Origin: Modestobacter muralis
GTDB taxonomy: Bacteria; Actinomycetota; Actinomycetes; Mycobacteriales; Geodermatophilaceae
NCBI RefSeq assembly: GCF_010682105.1
Contig: NZ_JAAGWH010000013.1
Span: 1 to 64,000 of the forward strand
DNA length: 64,000 nucleotides
Reading direction: 5' to 3'
Shown: piece after piece, positions 55,319 through 64,000 of the stretch
Layout of the letters: each line of letters opens with the position of its first letter
Numbering within the stretch: the first letter of the stretch is position 1
Translations under genes and position numbers: made by a program
The notes under the pieces: model-generated
What the model was told of the DNA's origin: nothing
Seen by the model: the letters and a program-made list of their open reading frames with translations, nothing else
The model's database searches: none

Positions 55319-55334
55319 CGTCTGCACACCCGCG

Positions 55335-56813
55335 GTGAGCCGCGGCACCACCCGGTCACGCCGCTCGCTGCGGACCCGGCTGCTGATCGCCTCCGTCGTC
55401 CCGCTGGTGGTGGTGCTCGCCCTGGTCGGGGTCGTGTCGGTCGCCGCGCTGCGGCACCAGCTCACCGCCCAGGTCGACACCCGGCTGGAGGCGGCCACCG
55501 ACCGCTCCCGCGACTACTCCGCCGGCCCGGGGCCGGGGTCCCCGCGACCCCAGGACCAGGACGACGACGGCCGGGGTCCGGCGTTCCTGGGTGCCCGCGG
55601 GCAGGGCGAAGGAACGCTGGGCGCGACGGTCACCGACGGGGTGTGCACCTCAGCCGGGGTGCTGGGTGCCCGCGGACAGCTGATCAGGCTCAGCGACGCC
55701 CAGCAGGCCGTGCTGGCCAGGCTGCCCGCCGACCAGGACCCGGTCACCGTCGACCTGGGCGGCGACCTGGGCAGCTACCGCCTGGTCGCCGCCCCCTCCC
55801 CCGCCGGCGACGTGCTGGTGACCGGGCTGCCGCTGCGCGGCACCACCGACGCCGTCCGCAACCTGGTCCTGGTCGAGGTGCTCGCCGGGCTGCTGGCCCT
55901 GCTGGCGGCTGCCGGGGCCGCGGTGGTGGTCGTCCGCCGCACGCTGCAGCCGCTGGACCGGGTCGCGGCCACCGCCACCCGGGTGTCGGAGCTGCCGCTG
56001 GCCAGCGGGGAGGTGGAGCTCGCCGAGCGGGTGCCACCCGAGGACACCGACCCGCGCACCGAGGTCGGCCAGGTCGGTACCGCGCTGAACCGGATGCTGG
56101 ACCACGTGGAGGGCTCGCTGGCCGCCCGCCAGGCGTCCGAGACCCGGGTCCGGCAGTTCGTCGCCGACGCCAGCCACGAGCTGCGCACACCGCTGGCCTC
56201 GATCCGCGGCTACGCCGAGCTGGTCCGCCGCACCGGCGGCGAGGTCCCCGCCGACGTCGGCCGGGCGATGAGCCGGGTCGAGTCCGAGGCGCTGCGGATG
56301 CAGGAGCTGGTCGAGGAGCTGCTGCTGCTGGCCCGTCTCGACGCCGGGCGCGAGCTGACCCGCGAGGAGGTCGACCTGACCGCGCTGGTGGTCGACACCG
56401 TCAGCGACGCGCACGCCGCCGGGCCCGGGCACCACTGGCAGGTCGAGCTGCCCGACACCCCGGTCGTCGTGCCCGGTGACCCGGCCCGGCTGCACCAGGT
56501 GCTGGCCAACCTGCTGGCCAACGTCCGCAACCACACCCCGGAGGGGACGACGGCGACCGTGCGGCTGCGCGCCGAGGACGGTGCGGCGGTGCTGCAGGTC
56601 CGCGACGACGGGCCGGGGGTGCCGCCCGCGCTGCGGGCGCACGTGTTCGAGCGGTTCGCCCGCGGCGACGCCTCCCGGTCCCGCACGGCCGGGAGCACCG
56701 GGCTGGGCCTGGCGATCGTCGATGCGGTGGTGACCGCGCACGGCGGCCGGGTGGAGCTGGACAGCGAGCCGGGCCGCACGGTCTTCACCGTCCGCCTGCC
56801 CGCGGGCGGCTGA
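55335..56813 (+). CDS. sensor histidine kinase
   Basis: The 492-residue kinase (GTG start) has two membrane helices flanking an outer sensor (about residues 35-160), a HAMP domain, the H-box FVADASHELRTPLASIRGYAE with His near 281, the N-box LANLLANVRNHTPEG and the G-box STGLGLAIVDAV. It pairs with the regulator just upstream. Confidence 0.95.
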   Translation: MSRGTTRSRRSLRTRLLIASVVPLVVVLALVGVVSVAALRHQLTAQVDTRLEAATDRSRDYSAGPGPGSPRPQDQDDDGRGPAFLGARGQGEGTLGATVTDGVCTSAGVLGARGQLIRLSDAQQAVLARLPADQDPVTVDLGGDLGSYRLVAAPSPAGDVLVTGLPLRGTTDAVRNLVLVEVLAGLLALLAAAGAAVVVVRRTLQPLDRVAATATRVSELPLASGEVELAERVPPEDTDPRTEVGQVGTALNRMLDHVEGSLAARQASETRVRQFVADASHELRTPLASIRGYAELVRRTGGEVPADVGRAMSRVESEALRMQELVEELLLLARLDAGRELTREEVDLTALVVDTVSDAHAAGPGHHWQVELPDTPVVVPGDPARLHQVLANLLANVRNHTPEGTTATVRLRAEDGAAVLQVRDDGPGVPPALRAHVFERFARGDASRSRTAGSTGLGLAIVDAVVTAHGGRVELDSEPGRTVFTVRLPAGG

Positions 56814-56815
56814 CG

Positions 56816-57859
56816 TCAGGCCGGCACCTGGTCGGCCGCCACCTGCTCGTAGACCTGGGCGTGCAGCCGCCGCACCGCCGCCCGCTGCTCGGACCGCCAG
56901 GCGTGGTCGACCCGCCCGGGCGCCGGGCGGGTCAGCGCCGCCACCACCGCAGAGGTGAGCGAGGCGCCGTCCAGCCCCGCCCGCGGGTCGTTGCCGTACA
57001 GCACCACGTCGGACCACTGCTGGCCCTGCCAGCCACCGGCGGGGACGACCGCACGCGTGCCCGCGTCGCGGCACAGCTCGACCCAGTCCGAGTGCGACCC
57101 GCCCCACCACGGCAGCACCGAGACGTGCAGCTCCTGCAGGTGCCGCACCCAGCCGGCCGGCCCGGCCTCCCAGCTGCGGGCCACCTCCAGCTGGCCGCCC
57201 TCGGCCAGCTCCAGCAGCTCGGGCAGCCGGGCCGCCAGGTCGACGTCGGGGTGGACGTCGACACGCAGCCGGCCGCCCCCGGACACCGCGCCGGACAGCG
57301 TCGCGCGGACCAGCCCCAGCGGGTCGTGCACCTGCGGACCGAGCCGGCCCAGGTGCAGCCCGACCAGCCGGGTCTCCCGGCCGACACCCGGCGTGGGCGG
57401 GGCCAGCGACGGGTGGGCGACGACGATCGCCGTGCGCCCGAAGCGGTCGGCGATCTCGTCGGCGGCGCCCGGGGTCAGGGTGAGCACCACCTCGGCGGTG
57501 GCCAGCAGCGCCCGCAGGTGGTTGCGGTGCCGGGCGGGCAGCAGCGTGCCCTCGGCGCTCTCCCGCGGGAGGAGGTCGTGCACGGTCACCACGAGCGGGA
57601 CGCCGCTGCGCCGGACGGCCGCCGTCCAGGCCTCCATCTCCGGCACCGTCAGGTGGTCGAACCCGCCGTGCAGGTGCAGCACGTCGACGTCGGCGGCGTG
57701 GGCCAGCAGGTGGTCGGCGTCCAACCAGGGGCTCGGCGAGGCCTCCGGGCCGACCCGGACGACGCCGGCGGGCAGCACGGCGTCGAGGTACGGGGTCGCG
57801 AACGGGACGGTCGCGACCCGGACGGGTCGCGGCCTGCGCGCCTCGGGCACTGCGCTCAC
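56816..57859 (-). CDS. glycosyltransferase-like protein (GT-B)
   Basis: The 347-residue protein from GTG 57859 has a GT-B-like layout: ADVDVLHLHGGFDHL and VPLVVTVHDLLPRE in the first half, LHLGRLGPQVHDPLGLVRA and SVLPWWGGSHSDWVELCRDAG in the second. HLHGGFD/VTVHD are typical of family-4-like transferases. Donor and acceptor unknown. Some canonical EX7E residues are not evident. Confidence 0.65.
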   Translation of the reverse strand: MSAVPEARRPRPVRVATVPFATPYLDAVLPAGVVRVGPEASPSPWLDADHLLAHAADVDVLHLHGGFDHLTVPEMEAWTAAVRRSGVPLVVTVHDLLPRESAEGTLLPARHRNHLRALLATAEVVLTLTPGAADEIADRFGRTAIVVAHPSLAPPTPGVGRETRLVGLHLGRLGPQVHDPLGLVRATLSGAVSGGGRLRVDVHPDVDLAARLPELLELAEGGQLEVARSWEAGPAGWVRHLQELHVSVLPWWGGSHSDWVELCRDAGTRAVVPAGGWQGQQWSDVVLYGNDPRAGLDGASLTSAVVAALTRPAPGRVDHAWRSEQRAAVRRLHAQVYEQVAADQVPA

Positions 57860-58172
57860 GCGGTCGTACGCCTCCTGCGGTCGAGCACTGCGACGGCAGG
57901 AGCGGTGCTCTCGATGAACGGTGCACATGGTTGTGCCACACCGATCCTCTACCCGGCGCATCCGGGGCCGAACCGGGACGTGGCCCCGACCACCCGTCCG
58001 GGTGGCGCCGACCGCCGGCCTGGTCGATCCGGGGGCTCGCCGACCGGCGCGTGGAGTCGCCATGTCGACCGCCGTCAAGTGGCGCATGTCCCCGCAAGAC
58101 GGGCCCGGCTTCGGTGACTTCTGCCCCGCGTCACGGGGGACGGAGGCCGCTCCCCCGCACTAGCGTCGCGAC
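57860..58172. other. 313-bp intergenic region
   Basis: I see no gene. It separates the glycosyltransferase from a plus-strand small membrane gene and should hold divergent promoters. Confidence 0.4.
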
Positions 58173-58382
58173 ATGCTCTCGACGCTCGTGGTCCTCGCCG
58201 GTGTGCTCGTCGGGCTGCTCGTGCTGCTCACCCTGATCGTGCACCTGTCCGCCCGGCCCGCGACCCGAGGGCACACGACCGGCGTCCGGACGGCGCCCTG
58301 GGTGGCCGACTCCGGGCAGCCGCACCCGGACACCTGGTCACCGATGTCGACCACCAGCACCCAGCGCCGCGTCGTCCGCTGA
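58173..58382 (+). CDS. small single-helix membrane protein
   Basis: The 69-residue protein has one N-terminal transmembrane helix (LSTLVVLAGVLVGLLVLLTL) and a polar tail with Thr/Ser/Arg. ATG 58173. No family recognised. Confidence 0.6.
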   Translation: MLSTLVVLAGVLVGLLVLLTLIVHLSARPATRGHTTGVRTAPWVADSGQPHPDTWSPMSTTSTQRRVVR

Positions 58383-58414
58383 GCCCCGCGGGCGGCCCCG
58401 CTAGGCTCGCGCCG

Positions 58415-59035
58415 ATGACCAGCGACGCGCCTGCGCTGCAGGTCTACCCGATCGGGCAGCTCATCGGCGTGCGCGCGGTCGTCGACCAGTTCGACGTCCG
58501 GGTCGGCGCCGGCCTGCACAGCCTCACCGCGGCCGACTTCGGCGTGTGGGCGATGGCCCACGGCCCGGCCGACCACGTGCCCCGCCCCTGGACGCCGGCG
58601 GCGCTGGCCGAGCAGGCCGCGGCGGTCGGGCTGGCCGGCTTCCCCGAGCGGCTGGCCCGGCTCGAGGCCGACGGCCTGGTCGCGCTCGCCGCCCCCGGCA
58701 CACCGTCGGCCCGCGAGCTCGCCGAACGGGTGCGGATGGTGCCGCTGGTCGTCGGGCTCGGCAACAGCGCCCAGGCGCCGGACGTCTACTCGGTGGGCCT
58801 GCCCGGCCGGCCACTGGCCGTGCTGTCGGCGGCTGCCTACGACCTCTTCGAGTGGGCGCACATGGAGACCAGCCTGTGGCAGGCCTGCGAGGGCGCGGCC
58901 GAGACCGCCGCCCGGGTGGGCATCTCCGACGCCCAGTCGACCGACCCCGAGGAACTGCTGAGCTCGCTGCTGGGCGACCTGCACCGGCTGCTGACGCCCA
59001 ACGCCGTCTGCCTGGACACCTGGGCGGTCGGCTGA
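58415..59035 (+). CDS. hypothetical protein, first of tandem paralogue pair
   Basis: The 206-residue protein has a winged-helix-like part (LTAADFGVWAMAHGP, WTPAALAEQAAAVGLAGFPE, RLARLEADGLVAL) and a C-terminal helical part (LLSSLLGDLHRLLTPNAVCLD). It shares layout with the next gene, whose start overlaps its stop by one base. Family unknown. Confidence 0.75.
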   Translation: MTSDAPALQVYPIGQLIGVRAVVDQFDVRVGAGLHSLTAADFGVWAMAHGPADHVPRPWTPAALAEQAAAVGLAGFPERLARLEADGLVALAAPGTPSARELAERVRMVPLVVGLGNSAQAPDVYSVGLPGRPLAVLSAAAYDLFEWAHMETSLWQACEGAAETAARVGISDAQSTDPEELLSSLLGDLHRLLTPNAVCLDTWAVG

Positions 59036-59709
59036 TGCCCGCGCCGTACGACGAGCCGCTGGTCCTCCCGCTGGGCCACCCGATGGGCCCCTTTCACGCC
59101 TCCCGCGGCGAGGCGCCCAGCTACTGGGTGGTGCGGCTGGGCTGGGACAGCCCGCTGCTGCACGACCGGGCCACCGCCGACGTGTGGGCGCTGGCGCACG
59201 GCCTCCCCGACCGGGTGCACGACACCCCGTGGACCCGCTCGGCCGTCCGGGCGGCCGCCGCCGAGGCCGGCCTCCCCGACCTCGACGAGCGGCTGGACGG
59301 CCTGGTCGCCCGCGGTCTGGTCGCCGAGGTCACCCCGGGCACGGACGTGGCCGAGCAGTTCGCCCGCACCCACCGGGTGCAGTCGCTGCTGCTCGGCCTG
59401 GGCGCCCAGCCCGACTCGCCCGGGGTCGACGGCATCGGCCTGCTGGGCCGCCCGCCGCTGGCCCGGGTGCGGCCGGACACCTACGAGTTCTGGCAGTGGG
59501 CGCACCTGTGGCCCACGCTGTTCGACGCGGCCGCGGGCCTGGCCGAGATGGCTGCGCAGGCGCCGGGTGCCACCGCCGAGGAGACCGACCCGGCCACGGT
59601 GCTGGACCGGGTGTTCCGGCAGCTGCACACCCTGCTGTCGGGCAACGCCGTCTACCTGGACCGCTCGCTCGCCGTCGCCGACGCCGCCCGCACCTCCGCC
59701 GGCGGCTGA
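59035..59709 (+). CDS. hypothetical protein, second of tandem paralogue pair
   Basis: The 224-residue protein repeats the pattern of the previous one: ATADVWALAHGLPDRVH, WTRSAVRAAAAEAGLPDLDE, RLDGLVARGLVAEV, and a matching end FRQLHTLLSGNAVYLD. The pair likely arose by duplication. A winged-helix role or heterodimer is possible but unproven. Confidence 0.75.
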   Translation: MPAPYDEPLVLPLGHPMGPFHASRGEAPSYWVVRLGWDSPLLHDRATADVWALAHGLPDRVHDTPWTRSAVRAAAAEAGLPDLDERLDGLVARGLVAEVTPGTDVAEQFARTHRVQSLLLGLGAQPDSPGVDGIGLLGRPPLARVRPDTYEFWQWAHLWPTLFDAAAGLAEMAAQAPGATAEETDPATVLDRVFRQLHTLLSGNAVYLDRSLAVADAARTSAGG

Positions 59710-59716
59710 GCGGCGC

Positions 59717-60583
59717 TCAGGCCAGCTCGGCCCGGTCGCCGTCCACCCGCACGTGCCCCTCGGCGACCAGCTTGTCCAGCGTCGCCCGGGTCGACTGCGC
59801 CGCCGCCGGCAGGACGGCGGGGACGACGTCGGGGTACACGGCCGCGACCAGCTCGGGCACGGTGCGCGGGGCCACGGCCAGCAGAGCCAGCAACTGCGCC
59901 TCCCGGTGCGCCCGGTGGTCGACGAGGTGGCGCAGCACGGCCGAGGGGTCCAGGGTCAGCTCCGGGCCGTGCCCGCAGTACAGCGCGGCGGGACCGAGGT
60001 CGTGCAGCCGGCGCAGGGAGTCCAGGTAGGCCAGCACGTCGCCCTCCGGGTGGCTGACCACCGAGGTGCCGCGGCCGAGCACCGCGTCCCCGACCAGCAC
60101 CGTCCCGGAGGCCAGCCGGAAGGCCAGGTGGTCCGCGGTGTGGCCGGGCGTGGGGACGACGTCCAGCGTCGTCCCGGCCAGGCGCAGGCGCTCGCCGGGC
60201 GCCAGCAGACGTCCACCGGGCCCGGTCACGGCGGGTGAGGCCGCGGCGACCGGGGCGCCGAAGTGCCGGCCCCAGGGACGGGCTGCGGCGGCGTGGTCGC
60301 CGTGGTGGTGGGTGACCAGCACCGCGACCACCCGGGCGTCGCGCGCGGCGAGCGCCGCCTCGACCGCGGCCAGGTGCGCCGGATCGTCGGGACCGGGGTC
60401 CACCACGACAGCCTGCCCCGACCCCGGCTCGCCGACCAGGTGGGTGTTGGTGCCGTCCAGCGTCATCGGCGAGGCGTTGGGCGCCAGCACCCGGGTGACC
60501 AGGGGCTCCGGGTCGGCGACCCGCGCCATCGTCCCCGGAGCCGGCAGGCCCCAGGTGCTCCGCGGGTCCACCGGCGCGCTCAC
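59717..60583 (-). CDS. metallo-beta-lactamase-fold hydrolase
   Basis: The 288-residue protein from GTG 60583 has the MBL motif VTHHHGDHAAAA, then PTPGHTADH and VGDAVLGRG, with the later YCGHGPEL, giving the dinuclear zinc ligands. A C-terminal winged-helix-like region (LLALLAVAPRTVPELV and LDKLVAEGHVRVDGDR) matches LACTB2/MBLAC-type hydrolases. Substrate unknown, perhaps RNA or thioester. Confidence 0.88.
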   Translation of the reverse strand: MSAPVDPRSTWGLPAPGTMARVADPEPLVTRVLAPNASPMTLDGTNTHLVGEPGSGQAVVVDPGPDDPAHLAAVEAALAARDARVVAVLVTHHHGDHAAAARPWGRHFGAPVAAASPAVTGPGGRLLAPGERLRLAGTTLDVVPTPGHTADHLAFRLASGTVLVGDAVLGRGTSVVSHPEGDVLAYLDSLRRLHDLGPAALYCGHGPELTLDPSAVLRHLVDHRAHREAQLLALLAVAPRTVPELVAAVYPDVVPAVLPAAAQSTRATLDKLVAEGHVRVDGDRAELA

Positions 60584-60647
60584 GGACGGCACGGTAGCCC
60601 CGTCGTGGGCGCACCCGCCGTCCACCCGGCCACGTAGCGTCGACCTC

Positions 60648-61172
60648 ATGCGCGCACCTGCGACCCTGCTCAAGGCCGGCCTGACCGCCACGGCCGCCCT
60701 CGTCCTGCTGACCGCCTGCGGTGGATCGGAGGACGAGGCCACCGACGCCGCGGCCGCCTCCGCCCCGACCTCCAGCTCGGCCGCGTCGTCGAGCCCGGCG
60801 GCTACCGGCTCCAGCGCCACCGCCTCCGGCGGGTCCGACGACCCGGCGGTGCAGGCCTTCTGCGACCAGGCTGGACAGGCGCTGACCCAGGTCAGCCAGA
60901 GCCTGGCGTCCCCCGACGCCGCCCAGGTCGCCCCGGCCCTGGAGAAGGCGGTCACCGACCTCGAGGCCGTCCAGGTCCCGGCGGAGATCAGCGGCGACTG
61001 GGACGCCGCCAAGGAGCTGTTCGCCGGCCTGCGGGACGCCGTGAGCGGCGTCGACCTGAACACCCAGGAGGGCCAGGCGGCCGTGCAGGCCGAGGCGACC
61101 CGCCTGCAGGCGGAGACCGGCGAGGCCCAGGCCCGGCTCGACGCCTGGACCAAGGAGAACTGCGCGGCCTGA
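60648..61172 (+). CDS. small helical lipoprotein
   Basis: The 174-residue protein has a lipoprotein signal (LLTAC), a Ser/Ala linker and a helical domain with two Cys (AFCDQAGQALTQ and final KENCAA), probably joined by a disulfide. Function unknown. Confidence 0.72.
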   Translation: MRAPATLLKAGLTATAALVLLTACGGSEDEATDAAAASAPTSSSAASSSPAATGSSATASGGSDDPAVQAFCDQAGQALTQVSQSLASPDAAQVAPALEKAVTDLEAVQVPAEISGDWDAAKELFAGLRDAVSGVDLNTQEGQAAVQAEATRLQAETGEAQARLDAWTKENCAA

Positions 61173-61179
61173 GGCCGTC

Positions 61180-61209
61180 GACCCGGGCGGCCCACGGGGC
61201 GCCCGGGTC
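61180..61209. terminator. bidirectional terminator between convergent genes
   Basis: GACCCGGGCG and CGCCCGGGTC form a 10-bp stem with a 10-base loop between the converging lipoprotein and M23 genes. Confidence 0.7.
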
Positions 61210-61212
61210 GCC

Positions 61213-62604
61213 TCAGCAGCCGCGGATCGTGATCCCCCGCGCCCGCAGCCACGGCACCGGGTCGACCTGACCGCCGTACATCAGGCCGTTCGGGTGCACC
61301 TCGAAGTGCACGTGCGGCCCCGTCGACTGGCCGCGGTTGCCCACCTCGGCGATGCGCTCACCGGCGCGCACCCGTTCCCCGTCGGCCACGAAATAGCGGT
61401 TGATGTGCCCGTAGACGGTGATCGCGCCATCGTCGCCGCGGATGTAGACCGCCAGCCCGAAACCGGTGGCCGGCCCGGCCCGCTCGACCACACCGGTCGC
61501 GGCGGCGTAGATGGGCGTGCCGATGGGTGCGGCGATGTCGACCCCGTAGTGCGTGACGCCCCAGCGGGCGCCGTAACAGCTGCTGGTGCGCCCGACCGCC
61601 GGGCGGACGTAGCCCGACCCGCCGTCGTCCTGTCCGGCCCCGCTGTCGGTGCTGGTGTCCGCGGCGTCCTCCTCGGTGGAGGCGTCCGCCGCCGCGGCCG
61701 CCCGCGCCCGCCGGTCGTCCTCCTCGGCCTGCGCGCGGATCCGCGCCTCCTCCTCCTGCCGGGCCTTCTCCTCGGCGGCCTTCTGCGCCTGCCAGGCCTG
61801 GAAGGCGTTGCGGGCGCCCTGCAGCTCCAGCAGCGCGACCTCGGCGTCCTGCAGCTGCTGGTCCAGCTGCGCCTTCTGCTCGGCGGCCTGCGTCAGCGCG
61901 GTCTGCTGGGCGGCCAGCTGCTGGTCGGCGGCCGCCTTGGCGGCCTCGGCCGCGGCCTCCGCGGCGGCCTTGTCGTCCCGGGCGTCCTGCGCGGCGGCGT
62001 CCGCGGCGGCCTGCTGCACGCGCGCGTCCTCGAGCATCCCCAGGACGTCGACCTGGTGGTCGCCGACGTAGTCGAGGATCGCCGCCTTCTGGATCAGCTC
62101 GGTCGGGCCGTCGGCGTCGAGCAGGGCCATCTCGCTGGTGAGCTCGGATCCGTTCTTGTAGGTGTCCCGGGAGAAGTCGGCGATCCGGGTCTGCGACGCG
62201 GTCACGGCCTCCGCTGCGACCTGCAGGTCGCGGGCGGTCTGCTGGGCGGCGGCCTCGGCCAGCTGCCGGGCCTCCTCCGCCGCCAGGTAGGCGGTGCCGG
62301 CGGCCTCCGCCTGGAACTGCACCTGCTCCAGCCGCGCCTCGGCGTCGGCCACCAGCCCGGTGATCCGGGCGACCTCCGCGGTGGCAGCGGCCTGGGCCGC
62401 CGCCGCGCCCTCCAGCTGCTCGTCGGAGGGGTTGACCGGGTCAGCCCACGCGGTGCCCCCGCCGGCGCCCAGCACGGCGGTCACCGCGAGCGCAGCGGCC
62501 AGCCCGCCGCACGCCGTCCGGGCCAGCCACCGGGACGCACGCGGCAGCCGGCCGGGGGCCGGGCACGGGGGTGCCGGGGACGGACGCAGCACGAGCCGCG
62601 GCAT
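61213..62604 (-). CDS. secreted coiled-coil M23 peptidase
   Basis: The 463-residue protein (ATG 62604) has a signal peptide to TAWADPVNP, a long coiled coil (about 60-330) and a LytM domain with HYGVDIAAPIGTPIYAAATG and GPHVHFEVHP, keeping the zinc ligands. It is a paralogue of the island proteins at 42176 and 44469. I see no c-di-AMP riboswitch end motif upstream. Confidence 0.92.
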   Translation of the reverse strand: MPRLVLRPSPAPPCPAPGRLPRASRWLARTACGGLAAALAVTAVLGAGGGTAWADPVNPSDEQLEGAAAAQAAATAEVARITGLVADAEARLEQVQFQAEAAGTAYLAAEEARQLAEAAAQQTARDLQVAAEAVTASQTRIADFSRDTYKNGSELTSEMALLDADGPTELIQKAAILDYVGDHQVDVLGMLEDARVQQAAADAAAQDARDDKAAAEAAAEAAKAAADQQLAAQQTALTQAAEQKAQLDQQLQDAEVALLELQGARNAFQAWQAQKAAEEKARQEEEARIRAQAEEDDRRARAAAAADASTEEDAADTSTDSGAGQDDGGSGYVRPAVGRTSSCYGARWGVTHYGVDIAAPIGTPIYAAATGVVERAGPATGFGLAVYIRGDDGAITVYGHINRYFVADGERVRAGERIAEVGNRGQSTGPHVHFEVHPNGLMYGGQVDPVPWLRARGITIRGC

Positions 62605-62727
62605 GGTCGCTCCTGGGGACGGGGATCCTGCAGACGAGCTCCTGCAGGGGGACTCCCCCGAGGGTCGCACCGACCCCATCCGTCCCCAAGGCAACACGCG
62701 GCGCAGTCGTCACATGACTCACCGCAG

Positions 62728-63540
62728 TCAAGATCGCGGTTCGCGCCCCAGCTCCTCGGCCAGCTGGGTGAGCTCGTCGCCGCCGGCCATCATCGTGGTC
62801 AGCTCCTCGCGGCTGACCTCGCCCTTCGCGAAGTCACCCAGGCTGCGCCCGCGGTTGAGCAGCAGGAAGCGGTCGCCCACCGGGTGCGCGTGATGCGGGT
62901 TGTGGGTGATGAAGACGACGCCGAGGCCCTGGTCGCGCGCTTGGGCTATGTAGCGCAGCACGACCCCCGCCTGCTTGACCCCCAGTGCCGAGGTCGGCTC
63001 GTCGAGGATCAGCACCCGGGCCCCGAAGTGCACGGCCCGGGCGATCGCCACCGACTGGCGCTCACCACCGGACAGCGTGCCCACCGGCTGGTCGACGTCG
63101 CGCACGTCGATGCCCATCGCGGCCAGCTCACGCCGGGTGACGTCCTTGGCCGTCGCGCTGTCGAACCGGCGGAACGGGCCCCAGCCGGTGGTCGGCTCCG
63201 ACCCGAGGAAGAAGTTCCGCCAGATCGCCATCAGCGGGATCATCGCCAGGTCCTGGTAGACCGTCGCGATCCCGGCGTCCAGCGCCTCCCGGGGGGCGCT
63301 GAAGCGCACCGGGGCGCCGTCGAGCAGCAGCTCGCCGCGGGTCGGCCGGTGCACGCCGGACAGCACCTTGATCAGCGTGGACTTGCCCGCGCCGTTGTCG
63401 CCCAGCACGCAGGTGACCTGACCGGCCCGCACGGTGGTAGAGATGCCGTCCAGGGCGATGACCGAGCCGAAGTCCTTGCCGATGTCACGCAGCTCGAGCA
63501 GCGGCGCGCCGGTGGCTGCGGTGTTCGCGGCGGTGCTCAT
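62728..63540 (-). CDS. sugar ABC transporter ATP-binding protein
   Basis: The 270-residue ATPase has Walker [10 protein letters not shown], signature [14 protein letters not shown], Walker [13 protein letters not shown] and the switch His in [13 protein letters not shown]. As a single ATPase domain it resembles FrcA-type proteins of the ribose/fructose class. It overlaps the permease gene by four bases. Confidence 0.92.
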   Translation of the reverse strand: MSTAANTAATGAPLLELRDIGKDFGSVIALDGISTTVRAGQVTCVLGDNGAGKSTLIKVLSGVHRPTRGELLLDGAPVRFSAPREALDAGIATVYQDLAMIPLMAIWRNFFLGSEPTTGWGPFRRFDSATAKDVTRRELAAMGIDVRDVDQPVGTLSGGERQSVAIARAVHFGARVLILDEPTSALGVKQAGVVLRYIAQARDQGLGVVFITHNPHHAHPVGDRFLLLNRGRSLGDFAKGEVSREELTTMMAGGDELTQLAEELGREPRS

Positions 63541-64000
63541 CGGCGGGCCGCCTCTGCGTAGCGGCGGACGGCACGGTTGCTCAGCACGGCCAGCAGCAGC
63601 ATCGCGCCCAGGAAGAAGTAGAACCAGTCGGCGTCCCAGCGCAGGTAGACGATCCCCTGCTGGGTCATGCCGAACACCAGCGCCCCGAGCGCGGCACCGA
63701 TCGCCGAGCCGAAGCCACCGGTGAGCAGGCAGCCGCCGATGACCGCCGCGACGATGTAGATCAGCTCCTGGCCGGTGCCGGTGTTGGCCTGCACCGAGGT
63801 GAGCCGGACGGCGGTGATGGAGCCGACCAGCCAGGCCGCGGCGGCCGTGGTCATGAACAGGGTGATCGTCGTGCGCGCGGCGGGCACGCCGACGTTGCGG
63901 CTGGCGACCTCGTCACCGCCGGTGGCGAAGACCCAGTTGCCGAACCGGGTGCGCAAGAGCACGTAGGTGGCCACCGCCGTGGCCAGCAGCCACCACACGA
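63537..64000 (-). CDS. sugar ABC transporter permease, 5' end outside window
   Basis: The visible 153 C-terminal residues include [40 protein letters not shown] and [18 protein letters not shown], typical of RbsC/FrcC permeases with several helices. The N-terminal part lies beyond the window end. Confidence 0.88.
   Translation of the reverse strand, partial: VWWLLATAVATYVLLRTRFGNWVFATGGDEVASRNVGVPAARTTITLFMTTAAAAWLVGSITAVRLTSVQANTGTGQELIYIVAAVIGGCLLTGGFGSAIGAALGALVFGMTQQGIVYLRWDADWFYFFLGAMLLLAVLSNRAVRRYAEAARR

Overview
The window is high-GC DNA with actinobacterial gene families: an MtrA/OmpR-type two-component pair, GtrA, DUF6153, a CsoR repressor, actinobacterial-style c-di-AMP riboswitches before wall hydrolases, and many GTG starts. 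The overall gene mix would suit Geodermatophilaceae or a related family, but that placement is an inference from gene style, not a database result.

Positions 1 to about 49,766 look like an integrated island rich in copper genes. Its right end abuts the 3' end of a tRNA-Lys(UUU) gene (49,766-49,838, minus strand). Next to it lie an excisionase-like gene and a tyrosine integrase broken by three frameshifts, so the element is probably fixed in place. The left end is not in the window. From left to right the island carries: a minus-strand run with a metal P-type ATPase, a phosphoketolase and a HAD/GH65 sugar phosphorylase (0.8-9.2 kb); small membrane proteins and an EamA transporter; a decayed lnt gene followed by GNAT, an M15-like peptidase and MurJ (12.3-17.2 kb); an SRPBCC protein, a Sco1-like lipoprotein, membrane proteins and a TetR regulator (17.3-20.4 kb); an 8.5-kb operon for a complex-I-like membrane module (21.0-29.5 kb); a copper cassette csoR-copZ-small ORF-copA (29.7-33.0 kb); a Csp-like copper-storage protein; and a secreted or lipoprotein set (sialidase-fold protein, CcdA, TlpA, DUF305, DUF6153). 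After these come a broken NlpC/P60 gene, an orphan nuclease-like gene, a nickel-permease remnant, a BlaI/BlaR pair, two M23 peptidases, a TVP38 protein and a HEPN/nucleotidyltransferase pair.

The most unusual feature is the complex-I-like operon. It encodes NuoA, H, J, K, L, M and N homologues but no recognisable NuoC, E, F, G or I. In the place of NuoB-NuoD it has one protein: a NuoB-like N-terminal domain without the cluster cysteines, a His/Met-rich array with three near-identical 75-bp units, and a NuoD-like C-terminal domain. It lies directly downstream of, and in the same direction as, the CsoR/CopZ/CopA copper cassette, so a link between copper handling and ion translocation is plausible but untested.

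Right of the tRNA-Lys (49.9-64.0 kb) is ordinary chromosome: lipoproteins, a Rieske/DUF2231 protein, GtrA, a tRNA-Glu/Asp/Phe cluster with a strong terminator, a two-component system, a glycosyltransferase, a tandem pair of related unknown proteins, a metallo-beta-lactamase-fold hydrolase, another coiled-coil M23 peptidase and the start of a sugar ABC transporter that runs off the window.
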